DNA of 64,000 nucleotides, taken from positions 62,001 through 126,000 of the forward strand of contig JAQWRT010000046.1 of assembly GCA_029243605.1 (NCBI GenBank). The letters run 5' to 3'. Source of the DNA: Myxococcota bacterium. Lineage in GTDB: Bacteria > Myxococcota_A > UBA9160 > UBA4427. Below are positions 43,272-52,156 of the stretch, piece by piece (within the stretch, counting starts at the first letter, position 1; every line of letters starts with the position of its first letter). Under the pieces are notes generated by a model. It searched no databases, was not told the origin of the DNA, and was given only the letters and a program-made list of their open reading frames with translations. The position numbers and the translations under genes are program-made.

Positions 43272-45674
43272 TCAGTAGAGAACCTTCGAATCTCGGAGCG
43301 ACTTGATCTCGTCGGGGGAATATCCGAGCACCTCGGAAAGGACCGCCTCGGTGTCGGCGCCAAGCACCGGCGCTGCCTTGCGAACCCCGTTCGACCTGCG
43401 CTCGAACGAATACGGAATGCCCGTATGCTTGCGAATTCCCACCTCGGGATGGGGCTTGGTTTCCAGAAAGCCACGGGCTTCGAGATGCGGATCACTCAAC
43501 AAGTCGGCCGAGGTCAGCGCCGGGAACGCAGCGACCCCCCGGGCCTGAAGCGCCCGGGTCAGTTCCCATCGCTCGCGTTCGCGTGTGCGAGCAGACAATT
43601 CCTCTTCGAGTTCCCTTTCGTTCGCTTTCCGATGGGCGAGAAGCCTGAATCGCGGATCCTTTCCCAACTCGGGTCCGAGCTCATCCGAAACGGCTTGCCA
43701 GTCGGCCTCTGAGGCACATGCGATGGAAATCCACTCGTCCTCTCCCCGGGTGGGAAAAAATTCATGGGGGGACATGGCGGAATCGCGACTTCCCTGGGGC
43801 GTAGGCTCGGCACCGTTCATTATGTAGTCCATCCACGCCTCAACCGAAAAAACAGCGGTCGCCTCCCATAGGGAAATATCCAAGTGGTCCCCGCGTCCAC
43901 TCTCTCGGCGTTTCTCCAAGGCGGCGCAAACCTCGAATGCCATGGTGATACCGGCTGTGGGGTCCGGCATGGAAACCCCTATTTCCGCGGGCCCACCCCC
44001 CACAAAACCAGTTCCCATGGTGAGCCCGGTCAATGGCGGAATGGCGGGGCCATAGCCCATGTAGTTCGCGTAGGGCCCGGTCTCTCCATAACCGCTGATA
44101 CTCGCCATGATGAGACCAGGGTTGCGTTCCGCCAGTACGCCATAACCGAGACCCAACCGATCCATAACTCCCGTAGCGAAGTTCTCGACCACGACATCGC
44201 AAGTGTCGATGAAATCCTTCAGGAGTTCGATGGCCCCGGGTTCGGCCAGGTTGAGGGCGACACTCTTCTTTCCCTGGTTCCACTGGGCGAACATTCCCGA
44301 TGTGTTGATTGACTTTTCGATATCGCGCGGGTGAAGCGGGAGGCGGCGGTAGAGATCAGGGCGCCCCTCGGATTCAAAACGGACGACTTCGGCCCCGAGG
44401 TGGGCAAGGTTCATGGCGCAAAAAGGTCCCGCCCAGGCCCACGACAAGTCCGCAACCCGGACCCCCTCAAGGGGCAGCGAAGCATCCTCTCCCCCCGGGC
44501 TCGAATGACGAAGAGGAAGCTGACCGCCGAGGATTTCTTCGTTGTGCTCCCCGAGCAAGGGCGCGCCTCGCAAAATTTCCTGACGACCCGCCTCTGCACG
44601 CGCCGCCGGGGCGAGGTGACTCAGGCAACCGGCGCCCGGGTGCTCCACGTCGACGAAGAACTCCCTTGCGAGGAGATGCTCCGAACCCGCCATCTCCGCC
44701 GGACCCATGATCGGGGCAGCGCAAATTCGGTGCTTCTGGAGTTCGTGATAAATTTCGAGAACCGAAGTCTCGGCCAACCATTCCTGGATGAAGCCGTGCA
44801 CGAGATCGTGATTCTCCGAACGCCCCTGACTCGTCGCAAAAACTTCCAAGGAGGTCCACTCGGGGGTTCCCATCAACTCGACCAATCTTTCCCATTGGTC
44901 CTCCTCGATGCAGACCAAAAAGAGCTGACCGTCGCGACAATCGAAGATCGACCAGGGGATCATGAGCCGAGTGCCGTAGCGGGTAGCGACTTGTTTTTTA
45001 TAGGAATAGAGCGGGATTGCCTGCTCGAGGACCGAAGCCGTATAGGCCTGCTCCGAAAAATCGATGTGCTCCCCCACCCCTGTCCGGCGGGCCGCCGAGT
45101 AGGTCGCCAGAGTGACCGCAGCTCCCGCCACCCCCGACATGAACCCGCATTGGTCCCCATAAACCTTGAGGGGAGGAAGATCCATTCGCCCGGTGGCTGC
45201 CGGGCAGAGACTGGCCCATCCGCCTCCGCTGCTCACTGTGAGTTCGCTGGCCTGAAACTCCGCATAGGGGCCACTGCTTCCGAAAGGCGAAATCGCAAGG
45301 GTGACAAGATCCCTTCGCCGGGCTTTGAGGGTGGCCGAATCAAGACCGAGTTGCTTCGCGCGAGCAGGACGAAAATCATGAATCAAAACGTCGGCCCAAT
45401 CGAGCAGGCTTGAGAGTTCATGCGAACCCACTTTCGAATCCGGATCGAGCTGGACGCTTCGCTTGTTGGTATTCAGCGCGAGAAAGAGACCACTTCGCTC
45501 GGGGTCAGAAATTCCGCCCGGGAAGGGCCCGCGGCGGCGCATCCAGTCGTCTGCGCCGGTCTCGACTTTAACCACGTCCGCCCCATGATCGGACAGGAGT
45601 CTGGCCGCAAAGGCACTCGATACGCTGTCTGCAATTTCGAGAACCCGCATTTCTCGCAGATCGACTTCACTCAT
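43272..45674 (-). CDS. Fused two-domain CaiB/BaiF CoA transferase
   Basis: An 800-residue protein made of two family III CoA-transferase domains in tandem. Domain 1 (about 1-390) starts EMRVLEIADSVSSAFAARLL and contains LIHDFRPARAKQLGLD; domain 2 (about 415-800) starts EGVRVADLSWAWAGPFCAMN and has VVENFATGVMDRLGLGY and GVSMPDPTAGITMAFEV with the probable catalytic Asp. Each alone is close to the usual 400-residue length. They would form an intramolecular version of the interlocked dimer and move CoA between acids. The ATG at 45674 is preferred; the frame is open upstream. The TesB gene lies 56 bp upstream on the same strand. Confidence 0.88.
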   Translation of the reverse strand: MSEVDLREMRVLEIADSVSSAFAARLLSDHGADVVKVETGADDWMRRRGPFPGGISDPERSGLFLALNTNKRSVQLDPDSKVGSHELSSLLDWADVLIHDFRPARAKQLGLDSATLKARRRDLVTLAISPFGSSGPYAEFQASELTVSSGGGWASLCPAATGRMDLPPLKVYGDQCGFMSGVAGAAVTLATYSAARRTGVGEHIDFSEQAYTASVLEQAIPLYSYKKQVATRYGTRLMIPWSIFDCRDGQLFLVCIEEDQWERLVELMGTPEWTSLEVFATSQGRSENHDLVHGFIQEWLAETSVLEIYHELQKHRICAAPIMGPAEMAGSEHLLAREFFVDVEHPGAGCLSHLAPAARAEAGRQEILRGAPLLGEHNEEILGGQLPLRHSSPGGEDASLPLEGVRVADLSWAWAGPFCAMNLAHLGAEVVRFESEGRPDLYRRLPLHPRDIEKSINTSGMFAQWNQGKKSVALNLAEPGAIELLKDFIDTCDVVVENFATGVMDRLGLGYGVLAERNPGLIMASISGYGETGPYANYMGYGPAIPPLTGLTMGTGFVGGGPAEIGVSMPDPTAGITMAFEVCAALEKRRESGRGDHLDISLWEATAVFSVEAWMDYIMNGAEPTPQGSRDSAMSPHEFFPTRGEDEWISIACASEADWQAVSDELGPELGKDPRFRLLAHRKANERELEEELSARTRERERWELTRALQARGVAAFPALTSADLLSDPHLEARGFLETKPHPEVGIRKHTGIPYSFERRSNGVRKAAPVLGADTEAVLSEVLGYSPDEIKSLRDSKVLY

Positions 45675-45730
45675 CTCGTTCAATCCATCCCGGCAAAGTC
45701 CACCGGCTTCAGCTTTCGGTGGAGCAGGCC

Positions 45731-46582
45731 TCAGCGACGATCGCGGAGGAGACCCTCTTGGACCACTGAGATCACCAGCTTTCCGCTCCGGGTAAAAAAG
45801 CGCCCGGTGGTGAAGCCGCGGGAACTCGACATCGATGGACTCTCGTGGGCGTAGAGCAGCCACTCGTCCGCCCGGAAGGGGCGGTGGAACCACATCGCAT
45901 GATCGAGACTCGCCACCTGCATGCCCTCATCCATTGCCAAGGGATGCGGGCGCAGGGCCGTATCGAGAAGTGTCATGTCGGAGGCGTAGGCCGCCACGCA
46001 TCGGTGCAAGAGGGGGTCATCGGGAAGTTGGCCATTGGCCCTGAGCCATACCCGCCAGTGAGGGTCCTGCTCGGTCTTCCCTGAGTAGTCCATGGAATCG
46101 ACGTAGCGGGTATCCAACGCCGCACCGAAGAGCATCCAATCGTCTACCTCTTCGCCCCTGGCCCGCATCTCGGCGAGGCGCTCTTCTCTATCGGGCAGCT
46201 CCTCGGGTTGCGTGGCCTGGGGCATCTCCGCCTGGTGCTCGATGCCCCCCTCCTCCACCTGGAAGGAAGCCGCCAGGGCAAAGATGGCCTGCCCATGTTG
46301 AATGCCGGTCACTCGTCGGGTGGAAAAGCTGCGACCGTCACGCAAGCGATCCACCTGGTAAATGATCGGAACTCGCGGATCGCCCGGCCGGAGAAAATAC
46401 GAATGAAGGGAGTGAATCTCCCTGTCCTCGACAGTCCTGCCCGCGGCCACCAGAGCCTGCCCGGCGACTTGGCCACCGAAAACACGCTGCTTGTCTTCCT
46501 GAGGGCTTCGCCCTCGAAAGAGGTTGAGTTCGAGTTCCTCGAGGTCCAGAATATCGATCAGGCTGTCCAGCTCATCTTGCAT
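45731..46582 (-). CDS. tesB: Acyl-CoA thioesterase II (TesB)
   Basis: A 283-residue double hot-dog thioesterase. VFGGQVAGQALVAAGRTVED, LHSYFLRPGDPRVPIIYQVD, RDGRSFSTRRVTGIQHGQAI and LDHAMWFHRPFRADEWLLYA, with the catalytic Asp in LDHAMWFH, identify TesB. It hydrolyses a broad range of acyl-CoAs and restores free CoA. ATG 46582 follows GAGAGACGG. It is cotranscribed with the double CoA transferase. Confidence 0.93.
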   Translation of the reverse strand: MQDELDSLIDILDLEELELNLFRGRSPQEDKQRVFGGQVAGQALVAAGRTVEDREIHSLHSYFLRPGDPRVPIIYQVDRLRDGRSFSTRRVTGIQHGQAIFALAASFQVEEGGIEHQAEMPQATQPEELPDREERLAEMRARGEEVDDWMLFGAALDTRYVDSMDYSGKTEQDPHWRVWLRANGQLPDDPLLHRCVAAYASDMTLLDTALRPHPLAMDEGMQVASLDHAMWFHRPFRADEWLLYAHESPSMSSSRGFTTGRFFTRSGKLVISVVQEGLLRDRR

Positions 46583-46750
46583 GGTCCGTCTCTCTTGAAA
46601 TCCACAAATGGGCGCTCCGGGGAATCGGCATGATATAGAATCGGACGTAGAGCGCGAACTGCGCTGAGCTGCCACCTCTTCCGGGCTGAGCGCGCCGGGC
46701 TAGAGTCCTGGGGTTCGGAAAACAGAGGGGATCAACCCCGGGAGTGCGGA

Positions 46751-47611
46751 ATGGAATCTCCGTCGCAAAGGCTTCGGAAACTACTCGAGGCCGATCGATG
46801 CCATGTCATGCCATGCTGCTTCGACGCTCTGTCGGCCCGCTTGATCGAGCGCGCCGGCTTCGAGCTGACCTTCATGAGCGGCTTCGCGGTCAGTGCGGCT
46901 CGGCTCGCCCTCCCCGATACTGGCCTCATCTCCTACGGAGAAATGGTCGACCAAGGCCGTGATATCTGCCAAGCCATTTCGCTTCCGGTGATTGGCGATG
47001 CCGACACCGGCTACGGCAATCCGGTCAATGCCAAGCGCACCGTGCGCGGCTATGCGGGCGCGGGTTTCGCCTGCACGATGATCGAAGACCAACTCGCGCC
47101 GAAACGCTGCGGACACACCCGGGGCAAGCAGGTCGTGGGTCGGGAGGAGGCCATGGCTCGGGTGCGTGCGGCGGTGGACGCCCGAGAGGAGGGGGCCGAC
47201 ACCCTGATCATGGCGCGAACCGACGCCCGGCATGCCCATGGCTTCGACGAGGCTCTTGAACGCTGTAAGGCCTTCGCCGATCTGGGCGCCGATATCACTT
47301 TTTTCGAGGCACCCCACTCCGAGGCCGAAATGGAGCGGCTCTGCCGAGAAATCCCCGGACCCAAGATGGCCAATATGGTCGAGCAGGGAGACACCCCTGT
47401 GCTCCCCCCCGCCCGCCTCGAAGCCCTGGGCTACTCGATCGCCGCCTATCCGCTGACCCTGCTCTCGAGCGCCGTCCGCGCCATGAACCAGGCCCTCGCC
47501 GAGCTCTCAGCCGGAAAACCCGCCTCGGGAATCCTGGACTTCGAGGATCTTCGCGAAGCCGTTGGCTTCCCTGAATACGACCGGGAGCAAGAGCGCTACA
47601 AGCACGACTGA
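46751..47611 (+). CDS. Isocitrate lyase/PEP mutase superfamily enzyme
   Basis: A 286-residue TIM-barrel enzyme. FDALSARLIERAGFELTFMS, DTGLISYGEMVDQGRDICQA, IGDADTGYGNPVNAKRTVRG and MIEDQLAPKRCGHTRGKQVV identify the family; KRCGH carries the active-site Cys of lyase members. The family contains methylisocitrate lyase, oxaloacetate decarboxylase and others; the length and the absence of isocitrate-lyase insertions suit a 2-methylisocitrate-lyase or oxaloacetate-decarboxylase role. Substrate not resolved. Genes on both sides serve acyl-CoA breakdown. Confidence 0.85.
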   Translation: MESPSQRLRKLLEADRCHVMPCCFDALSARLIERAGFELTFMSGFAVSAARLALPDTGLISYGEMVDQGRDICQAISLPVIGDADTGYGNPVNAKRTVRGYAGAGFACTMIEDQLAPKRCGHTRGKQVVGREEAMARVRAAVDAREEGADTLIMARTDARHAHGFDEALERCKAFADLGADITFFEAPHSEAEMERLCREIPGPKMANMVEQGDTPVLPPARLEALGYSIAAYPLTLLSSAVRAMNQALAELSAGKPASGILDFEDLREAVGFPEYDREQERYKHD

Positions 47612-47642
47612 AGCCTACGGGCGGCGTTTGCTGGGGACGCGA

Positions 47643-48422
47643 TCAGCGGCCCTTCCAATTCGGCTTGCGCTTCTGGGCGAAAGCCATGGGGCCTTCCACA
47701 AAATCCTCGCTCTTCATCATTTCGCCCAGCACCGAGTAATGCCCAGCCGTGGCCTCCTCCAGGGTCGCCTTACCCAACCCCTCCATGGCCGCCTGCTTGC
47801 TCCCTCGCACCGAGAGCGGAGCACACTCTACGATCTGGTCCGCCCAACGGCAGGCCGCCTCCAACGCCTCACCCTTAGGCACCACCTCATTGACGAAGCC
47901 GAGTTCGAGACCCTCGGCCGCGGCCACTCTTCTCCCGGTGAGCAGCATTCCCATCGCGCGCTTGAGCCCGATCTGACGCGGAAGCCTATGGACTCCTCCG
48001 GCCAAAGCTGCCAACCCCACCCTGGGTTCGGGAAGTGCAAAGATCGCATTCTCCGAAGCCACGATCAGATCACAGGCGAGGGCAATCTCAAATCCGCCGC
48101 CCATGGCAACCCCATTCACCGCAGCGATCACCGGCTTCGTATTGTCGAAGCGTGAAGTCAAACCTCCGAAGCCCGTCGGCGGCCCCTTGATGGCGCCGCC
48201 TCCCTCACTCGCCTGAAATTTCAGGTCGTTGCCGGCGGAGAAGGCGCGGTCGCCCGCGCCGGTAATGATCGCGACCCAGAGGTCCGGGTTGGCTACGAAC
48301 TCATCGAAAATTTCCGCCAATTCAAAATTGGCCGCCGGGTGCAGGGAATTCATCACCTCGGGCCGGTCTATCGTTACGGTCAGGACCGGGCCATCGCTTT
48401 CACTCCTGCAGAACTCGGGCAT
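47643..48422 (-). CDS. Enoyl-CoA hydratase/isomerase (crotonase family)
   Basis: A 259-residue crotonase. The oxyanion pockets are RAFSAGNDLKFQASEGGG and VNGVAMGGGFEIALACDLIV; FALPEPRVGLAALAGGVHRL and LPRQIGLKRAMGMLLTGRRV follow. An equivalent of one of the two catalytic Glu residues of true hydratases lies in FALPEPRVG; the other is not obvious, so isomerase or another crotonase reaction is possible. It converges with the lyase-family gene over 31 bp. Confidence 0.88.
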   Translation of the reverse strand: MPEFCRSESDGPVLTVTIDRPEVMNSLHPAANFELAEIFDEFVANPDLWVAIITGAGDRAFSAGNDLKFQASEGGGAIKGPPTGFGGLTSRFDNTKPVIAAVNGVAMGGGFEIALACDLIVASENAIFALPEPRVGLAALAGGVHRLPRQIGLKRAMGMLLTGRRVAAAEGLELGFVNEVVPKGEALEAACRWADQIVECAPLSVRGSKQAAMEGLGKATLEEATAGHYSVLGEMMKSEDFVEGPMAFAQKRKPNWKGR

Positions 48423-48486
48423 TCCTTCGGCTCTCCTTTGGTTGCTTTTCGACTTCTCTATCAGACCCAGACGGGGTGTTTTCCGA

Positions 48487-48747
48487 TCAGCGAACGCGCT
48501 GCTTGAGGTACTCGATGATATCTGCGGACTCGGGCAGCCACTCGACGTCTCCCTCGCTTCCCGGGATACGAAGCACCGGTACGGTCATCCTTCCCATGGC
48601 CTCCGCCAACTCCCGGGCATAATCCTGATTTTGTCGGATATCGCGCAATTCGAGTTCCACACCGAGGCTCTCGGCGGCGGATCGCACCACGTTGCAAAAG
48701 GAGCAGGCCTCGAAATGGTAAAGAACCAGAGCCTCGCCTTCGGCCAT
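48487..48747 (-). CDS. Glutaredoxin-like protein
   Basis: An 86-residue thioredoxin-fold protein: LVLYHFEACSFCNVVRSAAE with a CxxC redox pair (CSFC, residues about 15-18), RMTVPVLRIPGSEGDVEWLP with the cis-Pro, and a final helix ESADIIEYLKQRV. The layout is close to the N-terminal domain of glutathione S-transferases and to small glutaredoxins. It likely uses the glutathione kept reduced by Gor (29.0-30.4 kb). Same strand as the crotonase gene, 64 bp apart. Confidence 0.88.
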   Translation of the reverse strand: MAEGEALVLYHFEACSFCNVVRSAAESLGVELELRDIRQNQDYARELAEAMGRMTVPVLRIPGSEGDVEWLPESADIIEYLKQRVR

Positions 48748-49001
48748 CGCCCGTATTCTCCCAGTGGGTTGAGGATTTCGTCATGGGCCCCTCGCAGCGC
48801 CCCGCGACTCACCACCTTAGCAATCCCCGGGCCCCAAGCGGAATTCGTCGGATCTCCGTTCCCCGCGTCAGAAATCCGACCTCTGGGTGCTCTGCAGGCG
48901 TTTTTCAAAGTCTGAAGGGATGCGCATAAGTTTATACAAGTAATTGTTTTAAAAGGATAATATCTATTCATCGCATCTCGGTATTAGCACCGCGAAAGCA
49001 C

Positions 49002-49017
49002 TGGCACGCGATCTGCA
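49002..49017 (+). promoter_or_regulatory. Sigma-54 promoter before a 66-codon frame
   Basis: TGGCACGCGATCTGCA carries GG at 49003-49004 and GC at 49015-49016, ten bases apart, and matches TGGCACG-N4-TTGCA with one mismatch in the -12 box. The segment 48920-48980 upstream is strikingly A+T-rich for this genome, as expected for an activator or bending-protein region; within the 294-bp spacer after the glutaredoxin start nothing else is recognised. Confidence 0.65.
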
Positions 49018-49041
49018 ATTGCTCCTGGGAAAGGGGAAATT

Positions 49042-49242
49042 ATGCCGCCGGAGCGAACCCGGAACAGCGCAGCGCTCGACCCAGGCCCGATCCACGAGAG
49101 TCAGATCGTGGAGCTGGTTCTGCTCGCGAGCGAGCGGACCGAAGACGCTTTCGAGGTCGACGACTTGGTGGCGGACTGGCTGGAATTCGAACCGCCCGAA
49201 GCGTCAGCACTTCTCAGCCAAGACCCAATTTGCGAGCGATGA
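49042..49242 (+). CDS. Small acidic protein behind a sigma-54 promoter (unknown)
   Basis: A 66-residue frame: ESQIVELVLLASERTEDAFE and VDDLVADWLEFEPPEA are acidic and helical. There is no signal peptide, Cys cluster or known domain. AAGGGG lies five bases before the ATG and the sigma-54 -12 element about 26 bases before it, so the leader would be very short. The 3' end overlaps the convergent acyl-CoA dehydrogenase gene by 29 bases. The promoter and ribosome site support a real gene more than the sequence itself does. Confidence 0.5.
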   Translation: MPPERTRNSAALDPGPIHESQIVELVLLASERTEDAFEVDDLVADWLEFEPPEASALLSQDPICER

Positions 49243-50362
49243 TCAGCTTCATCACCTCATTGGTTCCGGCATAGATCGTCTGCACAGCTGCGTCGGCATA
49301 GTCCTGGGAAATCGGATATTCCGACATGAACCCGTAGCCCCCGAAAAGCTGTAGACATTCGGCTGAGAGTTTTCGCTGAAGGTCCGTGGTCCACCATTTC
49401 GACATGCTCACCTCGGAAACGATGTCTTCCCCACGAACGTGGGCGGCCAACAACTTGTCCACGAAGGCCTGTCCGATCTCGACCTGGGAAGCGAGTTCTG
49501 CCAGCTTGAACTGGGTATTTTGAAATTGGCCAATGGGCTGACCGAAGGCCTTGCGGTTCTTGACGTAGTCGAGGGTATCGTCCAAGGAACGGCGGCAAGA
49601 AGCAATAGAGCCTACACCAATACAAAGGCGCTCCTGTTGCAGCTTCTCCATCAACATCTTGAAACCCCGCCCCTCGGCACCCAGCAGGTTTTCGGCCGGC
49701 ACTCGGCAATCCTTAAAGAAGAGTTCACTGGTGTCCTGGCCCTTGAGGCCCAACTTGGCGAGATTACGACCGCGCTCGAAGCCGGGAGTACCGGCCTCCA
49801 CCAGGAGTAAGCTCATGCCGCGATGGGGCGGGGATGCCTCGGGATCGGTTTTCGCCACCACGATGACGAGGTCGCAACTCTGGCCATTGGAGATGAACGT
49901 CTTCGCTCCGTTGATCACATACTCATCGCCGTCGCGGATCGCCCGGGTCTGGACGGCAGCGAGGTCCGAACCGGTGCCGGGTTCGGTCATCGCGATGGCC
50001 AGCACACACTCGCCCGAGATGGCCGGCGCCAAGTACTTCTCCTTTTGCTCCTCGCTACCGAAGGTCGCCAGATAGGGCATGCAAATATCCGAATGGACCG
50101 AAACCTGGGGCGTATGGGCTCGGTGGTAGGCAAGCTCTTCCATCACCACCGCATCGAAGAGAAAATCGACGCCTCCTCCCCCGTAGGCCTCCGGCGCATT
50201 GGCGCCGAGAAAACCCGCAGAGCCCATTTTTCTCCAAATATCCCGGTCACATTGGCCGTTGGCGTTCCACTCGTCGAGATGCGGGACGATCTCGGCGACC
50301 ACGAAGCGTCTGACCTCGGCTCGAAAAAAATCGTGCTCGTCGCTGAAAATTTCACGGCGCAT
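49214..50362 (-). CDS. Acyl-CoA dehydrogenase
   Basis: A 382-residue flavin acyl-CoA dehydrogenase of standard length. FLGANAPEAYGGGGVDFLFD, CVLAIAMTEPGTGSDLAAVQ (flavin loop), FLMSEYPISQDYADAAVQ-type end (YPISQDYADAAVQTIYAGTN) with the usual position of the catalytic Glu region nearby. It oxidises an acyl-CoA to the enoyl-CoA, passing electrons to electron transfer flavoprotein. The ATG at 50362 follows AGAGGG; an in-frame ATG eight codons upstream is possible. It diverges from two SDR genes. Confidence 0.92.
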   Translation of the reverse strand: MRREIFSDEHDFFRAEVRRFVVAEIVPHLDEWNANGQCDRDIWRKMGSAGFLGANAPEAYGGGGVDFLFDAVVMEELAYHRAHTPQVSVHSDICMPYLATFGSEEQKEKYLAPAISGECVLAIAMTEPGTGSDLAAVQTRAIRDGDEYVINGAKTFISNGQSCDLVIVVAKTDPEASPPHRGMSLLLVEAGTPGFERGRNLAKLGLKGQDTSELFFKDCRVPAENLLGAEGRGFKMLMEKLQQERLCIGVGSIASCRRSLDDTLDYVKNRKAFGQPIGQFQNTQFKLAELASQVEIGQAFVDKLLAAHVRGEDIVSEVSMSKWWTTDLQRKLSAECLQLFGGYGFMSEYPISQDYADAAVQTIYAGTNEVMKLIIARKLGLG

Positions 50363-50573
50363 GGAGACCCTCTTCCCCTGATTCACAGTGCCCTAATTCG
50401 GCAAAAAAAGTACTCCCGGGGCGCAATCTGGTGCCCCTGGTTTTGGAAAACCCTAGAAAACGAGGGTAGCCGTCTGCTGGGGGCGGGTAAACTAGGCCGA
50501 ACCCCGGACACCATGGCTTCGGGGCCTACCCGGATGAAGCCGGATACGCGAATCAACAGGGAGAACGAAGCAG

Positions 50574-51341
50574 ATGGATCTCGAAGGCAAGGCCGCCATT
50601 ATCACCGGAGGGGGCACCGGGGTAGGCCGGGCCACAGCGCTGCGCCTTGCCGAGGCGGGTTGCGGTGTGCTGGTCAACTACAGCCGTTCTCAGGAAGCCG
50701 CTGAAGAGGTCGCGGCCCTCGCCGGCGCCAAGGGGGTCAGTGCCGCCGCCTTCAGGGCCGACGTATCCGACGACAACGACTGTCGAGCCATGGTCGAAGA
50801 GGCCGGGCGCCTTTTCGGTCGTCTCGATGTTCTCGTCAACAACGCGGGAACGACGCGCTTCATCCCTCACGATGACCTCGAAGCGATCACGGCAGAGGAC
50901 TGGGACAATATCCTCGGCGTTAACCTGCGGGGTGCCTTCCAGTGCACCCGAGCAGCACGAACCCTGCTCTGTGACCACGGGGGGGGCGAGGTCGTCATGA
51001 CATCGAGCGTCGCTGGCCTGATCGGGACCGGTACATCGATCCCCTATTGCGCATCCAAAGCTGGGCTGAACAACCTGACGATTACCCTGGCTCGGGTCCT
51101 CGGACCGGATGTGCGCGTCAACGCCGTTGCCCCGGGGTTCATCGATGGAAGCTGGCTGCGCGACTCCCTGGGCGAACAATATGAAACCATCAAGGGCGTC
51201 GTCGCTTCGCGCTCACCCCTAGGACGGGTGAGTACGCCCGAAGACGTAGCTGCGGCCATCTTCGCCCTGATCAGCGGGCCCGACCTGATTACGGGCCATG
51301 TCCTTCCCGTCGAAGCCGGCGTATTGATCGGAACGGCCTGA
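50574..51341 (+). CDS. Short-chain dehydrogenase/reductase (FabG-like)
   Basis: A 255-residue Rossmann enzyme: AAIITGGGTGVGRATALRLA (cofactor motif), VLVNNAGTTRFIPHDDLEAI, VMTSSVAGLIGTGTSIPYCA followed by SKAGLNNL (Ser, Tyr and Lys of the active site) and VRVNAVAPGFIDGSW. It may reduce 3-oxoacyl groups or oxidise 3-hydroxyacyl-CoA in the acyl-CoA block. The stop overlaps the next start as TGATG, so the two SDR genes are coupled. Confidence 0.9.
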   Translation: MDLEGKAAIITGGGTGVGRATALRLAEAGCGVLVNYSRSQEAAEEVAALAGAKGVSAAAFRADVSDDNDCRAMVEEAGRLFGRLDVLVNNAGTTRFIPHDDLEAITAEDWDNILGVNLRGAFQCTRAARTLLCDHGGGEVVMTSSVAGLIGTGTSIPYCASKAGLNNLTITLARVLGPDVRVNAVAPGFIDGSWLRDSLGEQYETIKGVVASRSPLGRVSTPEDVAAAIFALISGPDLITGHVLPVEAGVLIGTA

Positions 51342-52135
51342 TGGGCTCGGTCCTGATCACCGGCGCTTCGTCAGGAATCGGGCTGACCACCGCGACCCAT
51401 CTCGCACAACTTGGCTGGCAGGTCTTCGGAACGAGTCGCAAGCCGCGTGAGGACGAAGCCGGAGTGCACTTCGTCGTGATGGACGTCTGCGACGAGGCCT
51501 CGGTCAAAAAAGGGGTCGAGGAAGTCCTCGCCCAGGCCGGCCAACTCGATGCCGTGGTTTGCAACGCCGGCATGGGAATCTACGGTGCGGTGGAGGATGT
51601 CAGCCTCGACGATGCCCAGGCGCAATTCGAAACGAATTTTTTCGGGGTGCTGCGCGTCCTTCGTTGCGTCCTTCCCCGGCTACGCGAGCGCGGGCGCGGG
51701 CAGATTCTACTCGTCGGCTCTCTCTCCGGGCGCGCGCCCATCCCCTTCCAGGCCCACTACTCGGCGAGCAAGGCCGCTGTCGATGCGCTCAGCGGCGCAC
51801 TCCGCAACGAGATGGTCGCCTTTGGCGTCTCGGTTTCCCTGATCGAACCGGGCGACATCGACACCCCTTTCAACGACGCCATGCACTGGGAGACTTCGCC
51901 CGATGCATCCGCCTACCGGGAGCAACTCGACCGAGCCGAGGGGGCGATCCGGGATTCTCTCCCCAAAGCCCCGCCAGCCACCGATGTGGCGCGATGCATC
52001 GCTCGCGCCCTGGCTGCTCGTCGGCCCCGGGCCCGATATACCGTGGGCGACAGCTCCTGGCTGGTGCCCTTTGCCCGCCGGGTCCTGCCCGACCGAGTGA
52101 GCCTCGATCTGATTCGGAGACATTTCCGACTCTAG
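51341..52135 (+). CDS. Short-chain dehydrogenase/reductase
   Basis: A 264-residue classical SDR: VLITGASSGIGLTTATHLAQ, DAVVCNAGMGIYGAVEDVSL, LLVGSLSGRAPIPFQAHYSA and SKAAVDALSGALRNEM give the TGxxxGIG fold and Ser-Tyr-Lys triad, and the later VSLIEPGDIDTPF is typical. It belongs to the branch acting on retinol-, steroid- or fatty-acyl-like substrates; the substrate is unknown. It is coupled to the preceding SDR and converges on murQ. Confidence 0.9.
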   Translation: MGSVLITGASSGIGLTTATHLAQLGWQVFGTSRKPREDEAGVHFVVMDVCDEASVKKGVEEVLAQAGQLDAVVCNAGMGIYGAVEDVSLDDAQAQFETNFFGVLRVLRCVLPRLRERGRGQILLVGSLSGRAPIPFQAHYSASKAAVDALSGALRNEMVAFGVSVSLIEPGDIDTPFNDAMHWETSPDASAYREQLDRAEGAIRDSLPKAPPATDVARCIARALAARRPRARYTVGDSSWLVPFARRVLPDRVSLDLIRRHFRL

Positions 52136-52156
52136 CCAGAGACTTGAGCCGCTCTC

